DNA from: Pseudofrankia sp. DC12
Lineage (GTDB): Bacteria > Actinomycetota > Actinomycetes > Frankiales > Frankiaceae
Assembly (NCBI RefSeq): GCF_000966285.1
Contig: NZ_KQ031391.1
Location: 5,146,430-5,210,429, forward strand
DNA: 64,000 bases
Direction: 5' to 3'
Shown piece after piece: positions 1 to 8,551 of this stretch; position 1 is the stretch's first letter; each line of letters begins with the position of its first letter. The translations under genes and the position numbers were made by a program. A model generated the notes under the pieces. The model saw nothing but the letters and a program-made list of their open reading frames with translations, was not told the origin of the DNA and searched no databases.

Positions 1-181
1 GACCCGAAATCCGGCGCAACGTGAGGCAGGCTCGCGCCCCACCGGCGGCGACCACGCTGGAGCGGCTGCCCCGCGGCGGGGACCTGGCCGAGGGCGCGAT
101 CGGCACCCCGGCCTACAGGGGCGGTGTCGGACGAGGTCCGGTCGCTCCGAGATCGAGGCCAGGCACGCGTAGTCTGCATCT
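1..181. other. left edge, no gene recognised
   Basis: About 180 bases before the first clear gene. A 64-codon open frame from position 21 has arginine/proline-rich composition typical of out-of-frame GC-rich DNA and overlaps the CapA start, so I do not call it. The region presumably holds the promoter of the CapA-like gene. Confidence 0.4.
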
Positions 182-1414
182 ATGGGTAATCAGTCGATTG
201 CGGAAAGTACGGTGACGGTCTGCCTCTGCGGGGACGTGATGCTCGGGCGCGGCGTGGACCAGATCCTGGCGCACCCCGGCGACCCGCGTCTCGAGGAGGA
301 TCAGGTCCGCGATGCGCGCGACTACGTGACGTCGACCGAGCACGCCCACGGCCCGATCCCCCAGCCGGTCGACGACCGCTGGCCGTGGGGAGACGCGCTG
401 GCGTCACTGGTCGAGGCGGACGGCCCGCGCGTGGTGAATCTGGAGACGGCCGTCACCAGCGGCGGCGAGTTCGCTCCGGACAAGGCGGTCCACTACCGGA
501 TGAGCCCGCAGAACATCGGATGTCTGACCGCCGCCCGCCTGGACGTGTGCGCGCTCGCCAACAACCACGTCCTCGACTTCGGCCGCCGAGGGCTCATCGA
601 TACCAGGGACGCGCTCACCGCCGCGGGGATAGCGGCACCTGGCGCCGGGCGGGACGCCGATGAGGCCTGGCGGCCGGCGGTGGTCCCCGTCGTCCCGAAC
701 GAGGACGGTGACGCCGCCGTCAGTGACGGCCTCGGCGCGAAGCGGGGCAGCGCGCCCGTCCCGCGCGAGGCCAGTCAGCGGGCTGGTCCCAAGGCCCGGC
801 GGGTGCTCGTGCTGGCGTGCGCCGCCGCGACGAGCGGTGTACCGCCGGGCTGGGCGGCGACGGCGGCGCGGGCCGGCGTCGCGCTGCTTCCGCCACCCTG
901 GCGCGTTGACGTCGACCGGACCGTCGACGAGGTCCTCGGCCGGATCGCGCCGGCGCACCGGCCGGGAGATATCGTGATCGTCTCGATCCACTGGGGCTCG
1001 AACTGGGGCTATGGCATCGACGACGACCAGGTCCGTCTCGCGCACGGTCTGGTCGACGGTGGTGTCGACGTCGTGCACGGCCATTCGTCGCACCATCCGC
1101 GCCCGGTGGAGATCTACCAGGACCGGCTCGTGCTCTATGGCTGCGGCGACTTCGTCGACGACTACGAGGGGATCACCGGTTACGAGCGGTTCCGCGACGA
1201 CCTGCGCCTGCTGTTCGTCGTCCGCGTGGACGCCGGTACCGGCGCGCTCGTCGACGCCCGGCTGATGCCGCTGCGCGCTCGTCGGCTCCGGCTCGAACAT
1301 GCCGACGCCGAGGATGCGACCTGGCTCGCCGACACCCTCGACCGCATCAGCCGTCCCTATGGCGCCTGCTTCGACCTCGACTCCACCGGTCGCCTCGCCC
1401 TGCATCCGACCTGA
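182..1414 (+). CDS. CapA-family metallophosphoesterase-like protein
   Basis: A 410-residue protein of the CapA/PgsA poly-gamma-glutamate capsule family (calcineurin-like phosphoesterase fold). Metal-site motifs in order: CGDVMLGRGVD (about residue 15), NLETAVT (about 93), NNHVLDFG (about 125), SIHWGSNWGY (about 268) and HGHSSHHPRP (about 297), followed by YGCGDFVDDYE. No signal peptide or membrane segment is visible, so it is probably cytoplasmic, unlike membrane-anchored CapA of capsule operons, and no pgsB/pgsC partner lies nearby. It has an insertion around residues 155-215. In actinobacteria such stand-alone members have no settled function; the family call is solid, the substrate is not known. 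Confidence 0.85.
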   Translation: MGNQSIAESTVTVCLCGDVMLGRGVDQILAHPGDPRLEEDQVRDARDYVTSTEHAHGPIPQPVDDRWPWGDALASLVEADGPRVVNLETAVTSGGEFAPDKAVHYRMSPQNIGCLTAARLDVCALANNHVLDFGRRGLIDTRDALTAAGIAAPGAGRDADEAWRPAVVPVVPNEDGDAAVSDGLGAKRGSAPVPREASQRAGPKARRVLVLACAAATSGVPPGWAATAARAGVALLPPPWRVDVDRTVDEVLGRIAPAHRPGDIVIVSIHWGSNWGYGIDDDQVRLAHGLVDGGVDVVHGHSSHHPRPVEIYQDRLVLYGCGDFVDDYEGITGYERFRDDLRLLFVVRVDAGTGALVDARLMPLRARRLRLEHADAEDATWLADTLDRISRPYGACFDLDSTGRLALHPT

Positions 1415-1432
1415 CCTCCGCTGCGGGATCGG

Positions 1433-1659
1433 GCCAGCGTGTCGAACAGCCATCCGCGCGGCGGCGATCCGTCGCTGTCGCGGACGCCCGCGCCACAGAT
1501 GGTGGTGAGGAGTGCGCCACGGGCCGACCAGATGGCGGGTGCCAGCACGATCGGCAGGACGAGGATCGCGACGATCAGCAGCCAGCACGCGACCAGCGGC
1601 GCGGACCCGAGCCGGGAGGCCGCGAGTCGCAGGCCGGCCAGCTCCGGCGCCTCGCTGTT
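1433..1659 (-). pseudogene. possible membrane-protein remnant
   Basis: On the minus strand one frame reads as about 70 plausible residues with a single hydrophobic segment, LVACWLLIVAILVLPIVLA, followed by a soluble stretch containing SPPRGWLFDTLA. No ATG/GTG/TTG start lies in frame before the hydrophobic segment and a TGA stop lies just upstream. This looks like a fragment of a small membrane protein rather than an intact gene. I do not recognise the family. Confidence 0.3.
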
Positions 1660-2142
1660 CGCCCATCGGCCTGGGTGGAGCTTAGGTAAACCTCAGCTCC
1701 AGAGGCAAGGAGAAGGCGTGGCGTCCGCTCCCTCCGCTACTGTCCGAGTTCGCTCGATGCCGCTGGCCGGCTCGGGAACGCCCGGTCGAGCTGGGTCTCG
1801 CGCTGGTCCCATGAGCGGATCGCGGCCCGCGCGTCTGGACGTTCTGGCGCGACCGACACGCGGGCCGACGACGAAACGCGGCCGGACGCCGACCCTGCCC
1901 GCCGCCGAGCGAGATGACCGCGAACTCTCCACCACAGGCGGCAAAACAGCCTCCGAGTATTCGGGCAGAAGCGCGTTTGTCGCGAAAGGATCCCTACGTC
2001 TGATCGTCCCCGGGTGAAATCGCGCGTGCAGCCGGCTGCCGTTAGCGTGCTCGTCGCGCAGGTAACGACACTCCCATTCGGCTAACGGAAGACGAGGCCG
2101 CAGCCGGCCCTGTTCTTCGCATCGTTCGGGCAGGGGTGAAAG
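1660..2142. other. intergenic region with one palindrome
   Basis: A stretch with no convincing gene: the open frame of 192 codons starting at 1439 has low-complexity arginine/serine composition. It holds the palindrome at 1679-1698 and the leader of the membrane-protein gene at 2143, which has an AGGGG ribosome-binding site about 7 bases before its GTG. Confidence 0.4.
1679..1698. promoter_or_regulatory. 20-bp imperfect palindrome AGCTtAGGTaaACCTcAGCT
   Basis: Sixteen of 20 positions are dyad-symmetric around 1688/1689. The AGGT/ACCT core recalls half-sites of DtxR/IdeR-type iron boxes, but the spacing is five bases shorter than that consensus, so I only call it a candidate operator for an unknown repressor. 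Confidence 0.35.
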
Positions 2143-3030
2143 GTGGCAATCTCCCACGTCCTTACCGAACTGGAGGCCGCGGACGGCGGCAGCGAGACCG
2201 CGAAGAAGCTCCCGGAGATCACGCTGGCGTTCTGGATCACAAAGATCGCCGCAACCACTCTCGGTGAGACCGCAGGCGATCTTTTCGCACAGACCTTCAG
2301 GATCGGCTATCTTCTGACAACGGTCGTCTTCTTCTCGGTCTTCCTCGTCACCCTGGCCCTCCAGCTGCGTGCCAGGCATTACCGCCCGTTCTTCTACTGG
2401 ACTGTCATTCTTATGACCAGCCTGGCCGGGACCACGATCTCCGATTTCATGAATCGTGACGCCAGCGCGAAGTACCTGTCTGGCGGAGCCGGCTCGCTGG
2501 GCTGGGGCCCACAGGGGCTTGGTCTGGGATACCCTACCGGGGCTGTGGTCCTCATGTCGCTGCTGGCGGCCATCTTCATCACCTGGAAGGTGACCGGTCT
2601 CACCCTCGCGATCCGCGACATCGTCACTCTGAAGGGCGAGGCGCTCTTCTGGTCCGCCATTCTCGTATCGAACACGCTCGGGACCTCGTCGGGCGATTTT
2701 CTGTCCGACACCTCGGGGCTTGGCTATGCCGGCGGCGCGCTGTTCATCGTCGGCATCCTCGGTCTCCTTCTTGCGTTGAGACATGTTCCCGTAGTGTCAG
2801 AAGTGATGTTGTTCTGGGTGGCGTTCGTGCTTACCCGTCCGCTTGGTGCCACGGCGGGGGATTTCCTGACCAAGCCAGCGGACAGGGGCGGCCTGCAGCT
2901 GGGCACGCTTGGCTCGTCGATGTTCCTGCTCGCGATCCTGTTCGGTTTCGTCGGCTATGCACAGCTACAGGAGCGGCGGCGCGCGGTTCCCGACACCGCA
3001 CGGCCGCAATTCCGTAGCGGCCTCCAGTGA
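2143..3030 (+). CDS. COG4705-type repeat membrane protein
   Basis: A 295-residue integral membrane protein of the COG4705 uncharacterised family. A four-times repeated signature, T.GET.GD-like, is visible: TTLGETAGDLF (about 42), AGTTISDFMNRD (about 94), LGTSSGDFLSD (about 184) and LGATAGDFLTKP (about 236), each following a hydrophobic span, suggesting internally duplicated two-helix units. The N-terminus is soluble for about 20 residues. GTG start at 2143 with AGGGG upstream. Family function is unknown; the acidic residues repeated in each unit suggest ion handling, which is inference only. Confidence 0.75.
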   Translation: MAISHVLTELEAADGGSETAKKLPEITLAFWITKIAATTLGETAGDLFAQTFRIGYLLTTVVFFSVFLVTLALQLRARHYRPFFYWTVILMTSLAGTTISDFMNRDASAKYLSGGAGSLGWGPQGLGLGYPTGAVVLMSLLAAIFITWKVTGLTLAIRDIVTLKGEALFWSAILVSNTLGTSSGDFLSDTSGLGYAGGALFIVGILGLLLALRHVPVVSEVMLFWVAFVLTRPLGATAGDFLTKPADRGGLQLGTLGSSMFLLAILFGFVGYAQLQERRRAVPDTARPQFRSGLQ

Positions 3031-3510
3031 GCATATTACCTCTCAGGAGGGCGCCTCATGTCGTCGGGCCCTGCCCGAAGAAGACTGACGCTGGAAAAGG
3101 TTCAGTCCCTCTGGGCGCCTGCCATTATTGGAGCGGATGAACCAGGGGCGGCAACACCGGCCCAAGTAATCCGCTGCGGCCCGGTCACCAGCCAGACGGT
3201 TCCGCCTCGACCACCACCCGGCTGCGGTATGGCTCGCCGTACCAGCCGGCACGGACACCGGTGCGATGCCCGCCGGCGGGGCCACGTCCTCGGCTGCTGG
3301 CTGGCGCTGGACATCGGTTTCGGTCCAGGCGAGGCAGGCGACGAGGACGCCGATCACGAACGTCTCGGCTACGGCGACAGTCCTGTCGCCGTAGCCGAGA
3401 CCGTGCAGGTCACAGTCCTTGCCGAGCCAAGCTCAGCGGCGAGGACCCGCGGGGCTGGTATCTGCCCCACGGCGTGCTGGGGATCGCCGGCGAGCAGGTC
3501 GTCCCCGATC
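3031..3510. other. degenerate region with a strong hairpin
   Basis: A good Shine-Dalgarno (GGAGGG) precedes an ATG at 3058, and a 219-codon frame runs from there through the RibD-like remnant to 3717, but its first 150 codons show no recognisable protein. I read it as non-coding or scrambled DNA placed in front of a surviving C-terminus. The perfect hairpin at 3362-3401 lies inside. Confidence 0.4.
3362..3401. terminator. 18-bp perfect hairpin, terminator-like
   Basis: Arms 3362-3379 and 3384-3401 are perfect reverse complements with the 4-base loop GTCC. No T-tract follows, so it may be a terminator, a transposon-end scar or a processed RNA hairpin. Confidence 0.55.
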
Positions 3511-3717
3511 GCCGTCCACGGCAGCGCAACCCTGGGGAAGAGCCTCGCCGACGCCGGGCTGGTCGACCGCTACCACCTGCTGGTCTTCCCCGTGCTCCTC
3601 GGCGCCGGGAAGCGGCTGTTCAGCGACGCCGACAAGGACAAGTCCATGCTGAAGCTCGTCGAGTTCGAGGCCTACGCCAACGGCGTCCAGAAGCAGGTCT
3701 TCGACGTCGTCCGCTGA
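3511..3717 (+). pseudogene. dihydrofolate-reductase-family (RibD C-terminal) remnant
   Basis: About 68 residues at the end of this frame match the C-terminal third of RibD_C/DHFR-like proteins of actinobacteria: GSATLGKSLADAGLVDRYHL, FPVLLGAGKRLFSD and a closing strand ending FDVVR. The usual protein is about 190 residues; the N-terminal substrate and NADPH-binding part is absent. A 5'-truncated pseudogene, unless it is translated with the unrelated upstream sequence from the ATG at 3058. Confidence 0.65.
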
Positions 3718-3729
3718 GCCCCCGGCCGG

Positions 3730-5304
3730 TCAGGACGCGGGGATCGGCGCGCCAGCCCTGGCCAGCGGGACGGACACCGACACCGAGAGCGACGCGGTGC
3801 CGTGAGCGCCCTGGGGCGCGAACAGGGCCGATCCAGCCACCACCTGCAGGACGAGGTGGCTGCCCGGGGTCACGTGCCAGGCGACATCGGCCAGGTTGAC
3901 GGTGACGCTGTGCTGCCGCCCGTCCAGACTGAGCTTGACGGGGGTGGCCTGGTTGCCGACGACGAGGTGCCGGTCGGCATCGACGAGCTGCGCGTACGCG
4001 GCCGTCGCGGCCCGGTCCGCGGTGCCCTGGTAGGTGACCGTGAGCTTCGGTGCGCCGAGGATCTCGCCGGCGGCCGCGGGCGCCGGGACGGCGGTCTCCA
4101 CGGCCGCTCCGGCGGCGGCCGGGGCCGCGGCGGTCGCTGAGCCGGTCGTAGCTGCCGGGTCAAGGGTGAGGGTGCCCTGGCCGGTCGCCGTGAGGGAACC
4201 GGCGCTCGCGGGCGGGAACGTGTCGGCGCCGAACCAGGTGCCGGTGTCGTCGACGTACTCGAACCCGGGACCGGTCGCCGTGCCGGTCCGTTGCCGCAGG
4301 TACCGGTCGAGCCAGCTGATCGTGAGCTGCTCGGTGTGGTCGGCTGGGCCGGGGTTCGTCAGGCACTCCCCGTGACCGCCGCAGAACCAGGCCATCTTCA
4401 CCGGAACCCTGCCGCGCAGCGCCTGGTAGTTCTCGACTCCCTGTGCGAGGGGGAAGAGCGTGTCCACGGTGCCCTGAAGGATCAGCGTCGGCACATGGAT
4501 CTTCGCCAGCAGCAGGTCCGGCCCGTGGTCCTCGAACCAGGCCAGCGTGCCCGCCGACAGTGGGGTGTCCGTGCGGCTCGCCTGGCAGGAGTCGAGCACA
4601 TGGGGATCGAGGCGGTTCTTGCCGCTCCGGCCGATCTGGCAGAGCAGGCCGTCCCACCCGGCCTTGTTGACGGTGCCCGGGTAGAGGCTCTCGGTCAGGG
4701 AATGCCAGGCGATCGCGGGGACGATGACGTCGACCCGCTGGTCCGAGGCCGCGGTGATGAACTGGATGCCACCGCCGTAGCTTCCGCCGACCATGCCGAC
4801 GCGGGGATCGCCGGTCGCGTCGAGCTGCGCCTCTGGCTGCCGGGCGAGCCAGCTGATCAGCGCCGTCACGTCGCGGCCCTCGAACGGCGCGTAGTCGGTG
4901 TGCGCGGTGCCGCCGGACCGGCCGAAGCCGCGTGGGTCCCAGGTGACGACGTTGTAGCCGGCGGCGACCAGCGGGGCGATGCTGCCGAGGGCGGCCGTCG
5001 GGTCGGTCTCGCCGGGCTGTCCCCAGCCGGGGCCGTCCAGCACGGTGGGCGCTCGTCCGCCCGCTCGCAGGCCCTTGGCGGGGAAGAAGTGCGTCACGAT
5101 CTTGGTGCCGTCGAACGACGCGACCGTCGTCGACCGGGCGGCGACGGTGGCGCCGGTGCCCGCGGTGGCCGGCGCGGCACCCGCTGCCGCCCGCGCCGCC
5201 GGCCGGTCCGGCGTGCCGCCGCCGCAGGAACACAGGGCCAGCAACGCGACGATCGCGCCGGAGACCAACATCGGAAGCCGCCAGCGGTTCATCATCATCC
5301 GCAC
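3730..5304 (-). CDS. secreted lipoprotein hydrolase of the CocE/X-Pro peptidase class
   Basis: A lipoprotein of 524 residues. The N-terminus carries Arg/Met then a hydrophobic core and lipobox LLALCSCGGG, so it should be exported and lipid-anchored. The alpha/beta hydrolase domain has the oxyanion region GPGWGQPGETDP, WDPRGFGRSGG, the nucleophile elbow GGSYGGG (about residue 172), an acidic residue near GTVDTLFPLAQ and histidine in GGHGEC. A beta-rich C-terminal domain (about 390-520) follows, as in S15/CocE proteins. Likely an esterase or peptidase of unknown substrate. GTG at 5304 or ATG at 5298 (AGGGG about 5 bases upstream) are the candidate starts. It converges with the RibD remnant 13 bases away. 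Confidence 0.85.
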   Translation of the reverse strand: MRMMMNRWRLPMLVSGAIVALLALCSCGGGTPDRPAARAAAGAAPATAGTGATVAARSTTVASFDGTKIVTHFFPAKGLRAGGRAPTVLDGPGWGQPGETDPTAALGSIAPLVAAGYNVVTWDPRGFGRSGGTAHTDYAPFEGRDVTALISWLARQPEAQLDATGDPRVGMVGGSYGGGIQFITAASDQRVDVIVPAIAWHSLTESLYPGTVNKAGWDGLLCQIGRSGKNRLDPHVLDSCQASRTDTPLSAGTLAWFEDHGPDLLLAKIHVPTLILQGTVDTLFPLAQGVENYQALRGRVPVKMAWFCGGHGECLTNPGPADHTEQLTISWLDRYLRQRTGTATGPGFEYVDDTGTWFGADTFPPASAGSLTATGQGTLTLDPAATTGSATAAAPAAAGAAVETAVPAPAAAGEILGAPKLTVTYQGTADRAATAAYAQLVDADRHLVVGNQATPVKLSLDGRQHSVTVNLADVAWHVTPGSHLVLQVVAGSALFAPQGAHGTASLSVSVSVPLARAGAPIPAS

Positions 5305-5453
5305 CCCTGACGTATCCGCGCGCTGACGGCCAGAGCCAGCCGAAACGCCGGACTGGATTGGAAATCAAGCCTGGTGAGGTTAACGCCCCAGCTCACACCC
5401 GTGCCACCAGAATCCGGCCTCAGCCTGGATCAGAAGCGGTGAGCGTGATCGTC

Positions 5454-5495
5454 GCCGGTGGCCGGTGGCCGGTGGCCGGTGGCCGGTGGCCGGGA
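5454..5495. repeat. 7-bp tandem repeat (GCCGGTG)x5
   Basis: Five perfect copies of GCCGGTG cover 5454-5488, followed by one degenerate copy GCCGGGA. A simple satellite, prone to length change; not in a coding frame I support. Confidence 0.9.
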
Positions 5496-5509
5496 GCCGG
5501 CTGGGGCAC

Positions 5510-5584
5510 TGATCGCTGCCTTGGCCCTATGGTGGCTACGAAACGAGCCCGGCTGCGACCATCCGAGAGCCGAAACGGCGATCA
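5510..5584. repeat. 75-bp intergenic element, copy A
   Basis: Begins TGATCGCTG and ends CGGCGATCA, an inverted terminal pair with one mismatch. Its length, termini and inner CGAAACGGCGATCA end match copies at 37889-37963 and 40481-40555. No open frame; MITE- or REP-like. Confidence 0.65.
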
Positions 5585-5725
5585 ATGAGCGTGCGCGCGG
5601 ACTCCAGGCTGATCCCTGGGATCTCGGCGAGCCGTTCCGGCGGGCCCAGCCGCGCCTGACCGTGGTCAGCGGCGGGACCGCCTGCGCGGCGCAAGAGGCC
5701 AGCCAGGCGAAGCCCGAGGCGGCGG

Positions 5726-6733
<1,008 letters not shown>

Positions 6734-6814
6734 GTTGTAACACTAGCCGTCAGTTGTTCCGGCGGCGCGAGTGAATGCATACTCAGTAATGCTGCCTTCT
6801 GAGGGGACGTCGAC

Positions 6815-7969
6815 ATGCGTGACGCGGTGATCGTCGAGGCGGTTCGGACGCCGGTCGGTAAGCGCAACGGCGGGTTGTCGGGGGTGCATCCGATGGACCT
6901 GTCGTCGCACGTCCTGGAGACCCTGGTGGCGCGGGCGGGCGTCGACCCGGCGCTGGTGGAGGACGTCATCTGGGGCTGCGTCGGCCAGGTCGGCGAGCAG
7001 ACCTTCGACATCGCGCGGAACGCGGCGCTCGGCGCCGGTTTCCCGGAGTCCGTGACGGGCGTGACCGTCGACCGGCAGTGCGGCTCCTCGCAGCAGGCGG
7101 TTCACTTCGCCGCCGCAGGCGTGGTCGCCGGCCAGTACGACGTCGTCATCGCCGGTGGTGTCGAGTCGATGTCCCGGGTGCCGATGGGCACGTCGCTGAT
7201 GGGCAAGATCCCGTTTGGCGACCGGTACCTCGCGCGTTACCACAACGTGTTCCCGGACCAGGGCATCGGCGCGGAGATGATCGCCGCGAAGTGGGGCTTC
7301 TCCCGCACGCAATGCGACGAGTTCGCGCTCGGCTCGCACGAGAAGGCCGCGGCGGCCCAGGACGACGGCCGGTTCGACGCGCAGATCGCCGGTGTCACCC
7401 TGGCTGACGGCACGGTCATCACCAGGGACGAGGGCATCCGCCGCGGCGGCACGGTCGAGGGCCTGGCCAACCTGAAGACGGTGTTCAGGAAGGCCGAGGA
7501 CGGTGGCGTGATCACCGCCGCCAACTCCTCGCAGATCTCGGACGGCTCGGCCGCCCTGCTGATCACCACCAGCGAGAAGGCCGCCGAGCTGGGTCTCACC
7601 CCGCTCGCCCGGATTCACACCGCGGTCCTCGCCGGCTCCGACCCGGTGATGATGCTGACCGCGCCGATCCCGGCGACCCAGAAGGTGCTCGCCCGCTCCG
7701 GGCTCAAGCTCGACGACATCGGCGCGTTCGAGGTCAACGAGGCGTTCGCCCCGGTGCCGCTGGCCTGGCTCGCCGACATCGGCGCGGACGCGAAGGCGCT
7801 CAACCCGCTCGGCGGCGCGATCGCGCTCGGCCACCCGCTCGGCGGCTCCGGCGCGCGGATCATGACGACGCTCGTCAACCACATGCGTGACAACGGCATC
7901 CGTTACGGCCTGCAGGCGATGTGCGAGGGCGGCGGCCAGGCCAACGCCACCATCCTCGAACTGCTCTGA
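6815..7969 (+). CDS. thiolase (acetyl-CoA acyltransferase)
   Basis: A 384-residue degradative-type thiolase. Catalytic cysteine in DRQCGSSQQAVHFA (about residue 90), NEAF at about 309, histidine in GHPLGGSGAR (about 341) and second cysteine in MCEGGGQANATILE near the end; all four thiolase signatures are intact. It should cleave 3-ketoacyl-CoA with CoA, or run in reverse. ATG at 6815 is preceded by GAGGGG with an 8-base spacer. Position next to a hydroxyacid dehydrogenase and a second thiolase system points to acyl-CoA catabolism. Confidence 0.93.
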   Translation: MRDAVIVEAVRTPVGKRNGGLSGVHPMDLSSHVLETLVARAGVDPALVEDVIWGCVGQVGEQTFDIARNAALGAGFPESVTGVTVDRQCGSSQQAVHFAAAGVVAGQYDVVIAGGVESMSRVPMGTSLMGKIPFGDRYLARYHNVFPDQGIGAEMIAAKWGFSRTQCDEFALGSHEKAAAAQDDGRFDAQIAGVTLADGTVITRDEGIRRGGTVEGLANLKTVFRKAEDGGVITAANSSQISDGSAALLITTSEKAAELGLTPLARIHTAVLAGSDPVMMLTAPIPATQKVLARSGLKLDDIGAFEVNEAFAPVPLAWLADIGADAKALNPLGGAIALGHPLGGSGARIMTTLVNHMRDNGIRYGLQAMCEGGGQANATILELL

Positions 7970-8112
7970 CCCTCGCGGCAGCGGTTCCGGGCCAACGTCT
8001 CGACGGGTGATCGTGACCGGCGGGCGGGCGGCAGCATGCCCCGCGAAAGGTGGTGGCGTCCGACCCGCCCCTCTATGCTGACGCTGATGTCAAATTCGGA
8101 GGAGGGGCAGCC

Positions 8113-8541
8113 TTGGCTCAGCGCGTCGTCGCGGAGGGCCTGTTCGACTGGCCGTCGGACGAGCCCCGGCTCATCGGATCGAAGTGCCAGGTCTGCGGCC
8201 TGGTCGCGTTCCCCGCGTACCCGAACTGCCCGAAGTGTGGCTCGTTGGACACCGCCGAGACGCGGCTGTCCACCCGGGGCACCCTCTGGACCTGGACCAG
8301 ACAGCACTTCCAGCCGAAGAACCCGCCGTACCTCGGCACGGAGCCGGCGAACGAGTTCGTGGGCTACGGCGTCGGCTACGTCGAGCTTCCGGAAGCCAGG
8401 ATCGAGGCCCGGCTGACTGTCGGCGTCGACGAGCCGTTGGAGATCGGCCAGGAGATGGAGCTGACGGTTGTCCCGTTCGCCACCGACGCCGACGGCACCG
8501 AGGTGCTGACCTACGCCTTCCGTCCCGTCGGAAAGAACTGA
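8113..8541 (+). CDS. DUF35 zinc-ribbon/OB-fold protein, ChsH2-type partner
   Basis: A 142-residue protein with a rubredoxin-like zinc ribbon (CQVCGLVAFPAYPNCPKCG, about residues 25-43) and a C-terminal OB-fold. DUF35 proteins bind acyl-CoA and pair with SCP2-type thiolases or MaoC hydratases. I choose the TTG at 8113 because GGAGGAGG sits 7 bases upstream; a longer frame from GTG 8050 has no such site. The gene is 10 bases before the SCP2-type thiolase at 8552, its likely partner. Confidence 0.88.
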   Translation: MAQRVVAEGLFDWPSDEPRLIGSKCQVCGLVAFPAYPNCPKCGSLDTAETRLSTRGTLWTWTRQHFQPKNPPYLGTEPANEFVGYGVGYVELPEARIEARLTVGVDEPLEIGQEMELTVVPFATDADGTEVLTYAFRPVGKN

Positions 8542-8551
8542 GGCGGCCGCC

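Larger units (their letters stand above)
5305..5725. other. intergenic region carrying two repeats
   Basis: No gene is supported in these 421 bases. It contains the 7-bp tandem repeat at 5454-5495 and a copy of the 75-bp element at 5510-5584. The rest is GC-rich and featureless to my eye. Confidence 0.5.

Noticed and set aside
404-1666. 420-codon minus-strand open frame over the CapA gene
   Set aside because: Arg/Pro-rich translation without domain motifs; a codon-position shadow of the plus-strand gene. Only the 1433-1659 part has another frame with protein character.
1679-1698. Iron box (IdeR/DmdR site)
   Set aside because: The AGGT-ACCT core is spaced too closely for the 19-bp consensus, so I list it only as an unassigned palindrome.
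1693-2784. 363-codon minus-strand frame opposite the COG4705 gene
   Set aside because: Charged low-complexity translation opposite hydrophobic coding sequence; the plus-strand frame has membrane spans and repeats.
5454-5495. CRISPR array
   Set aside because: The repeated units are contiguous 7-mers with no spacers; no cas genes in the window.
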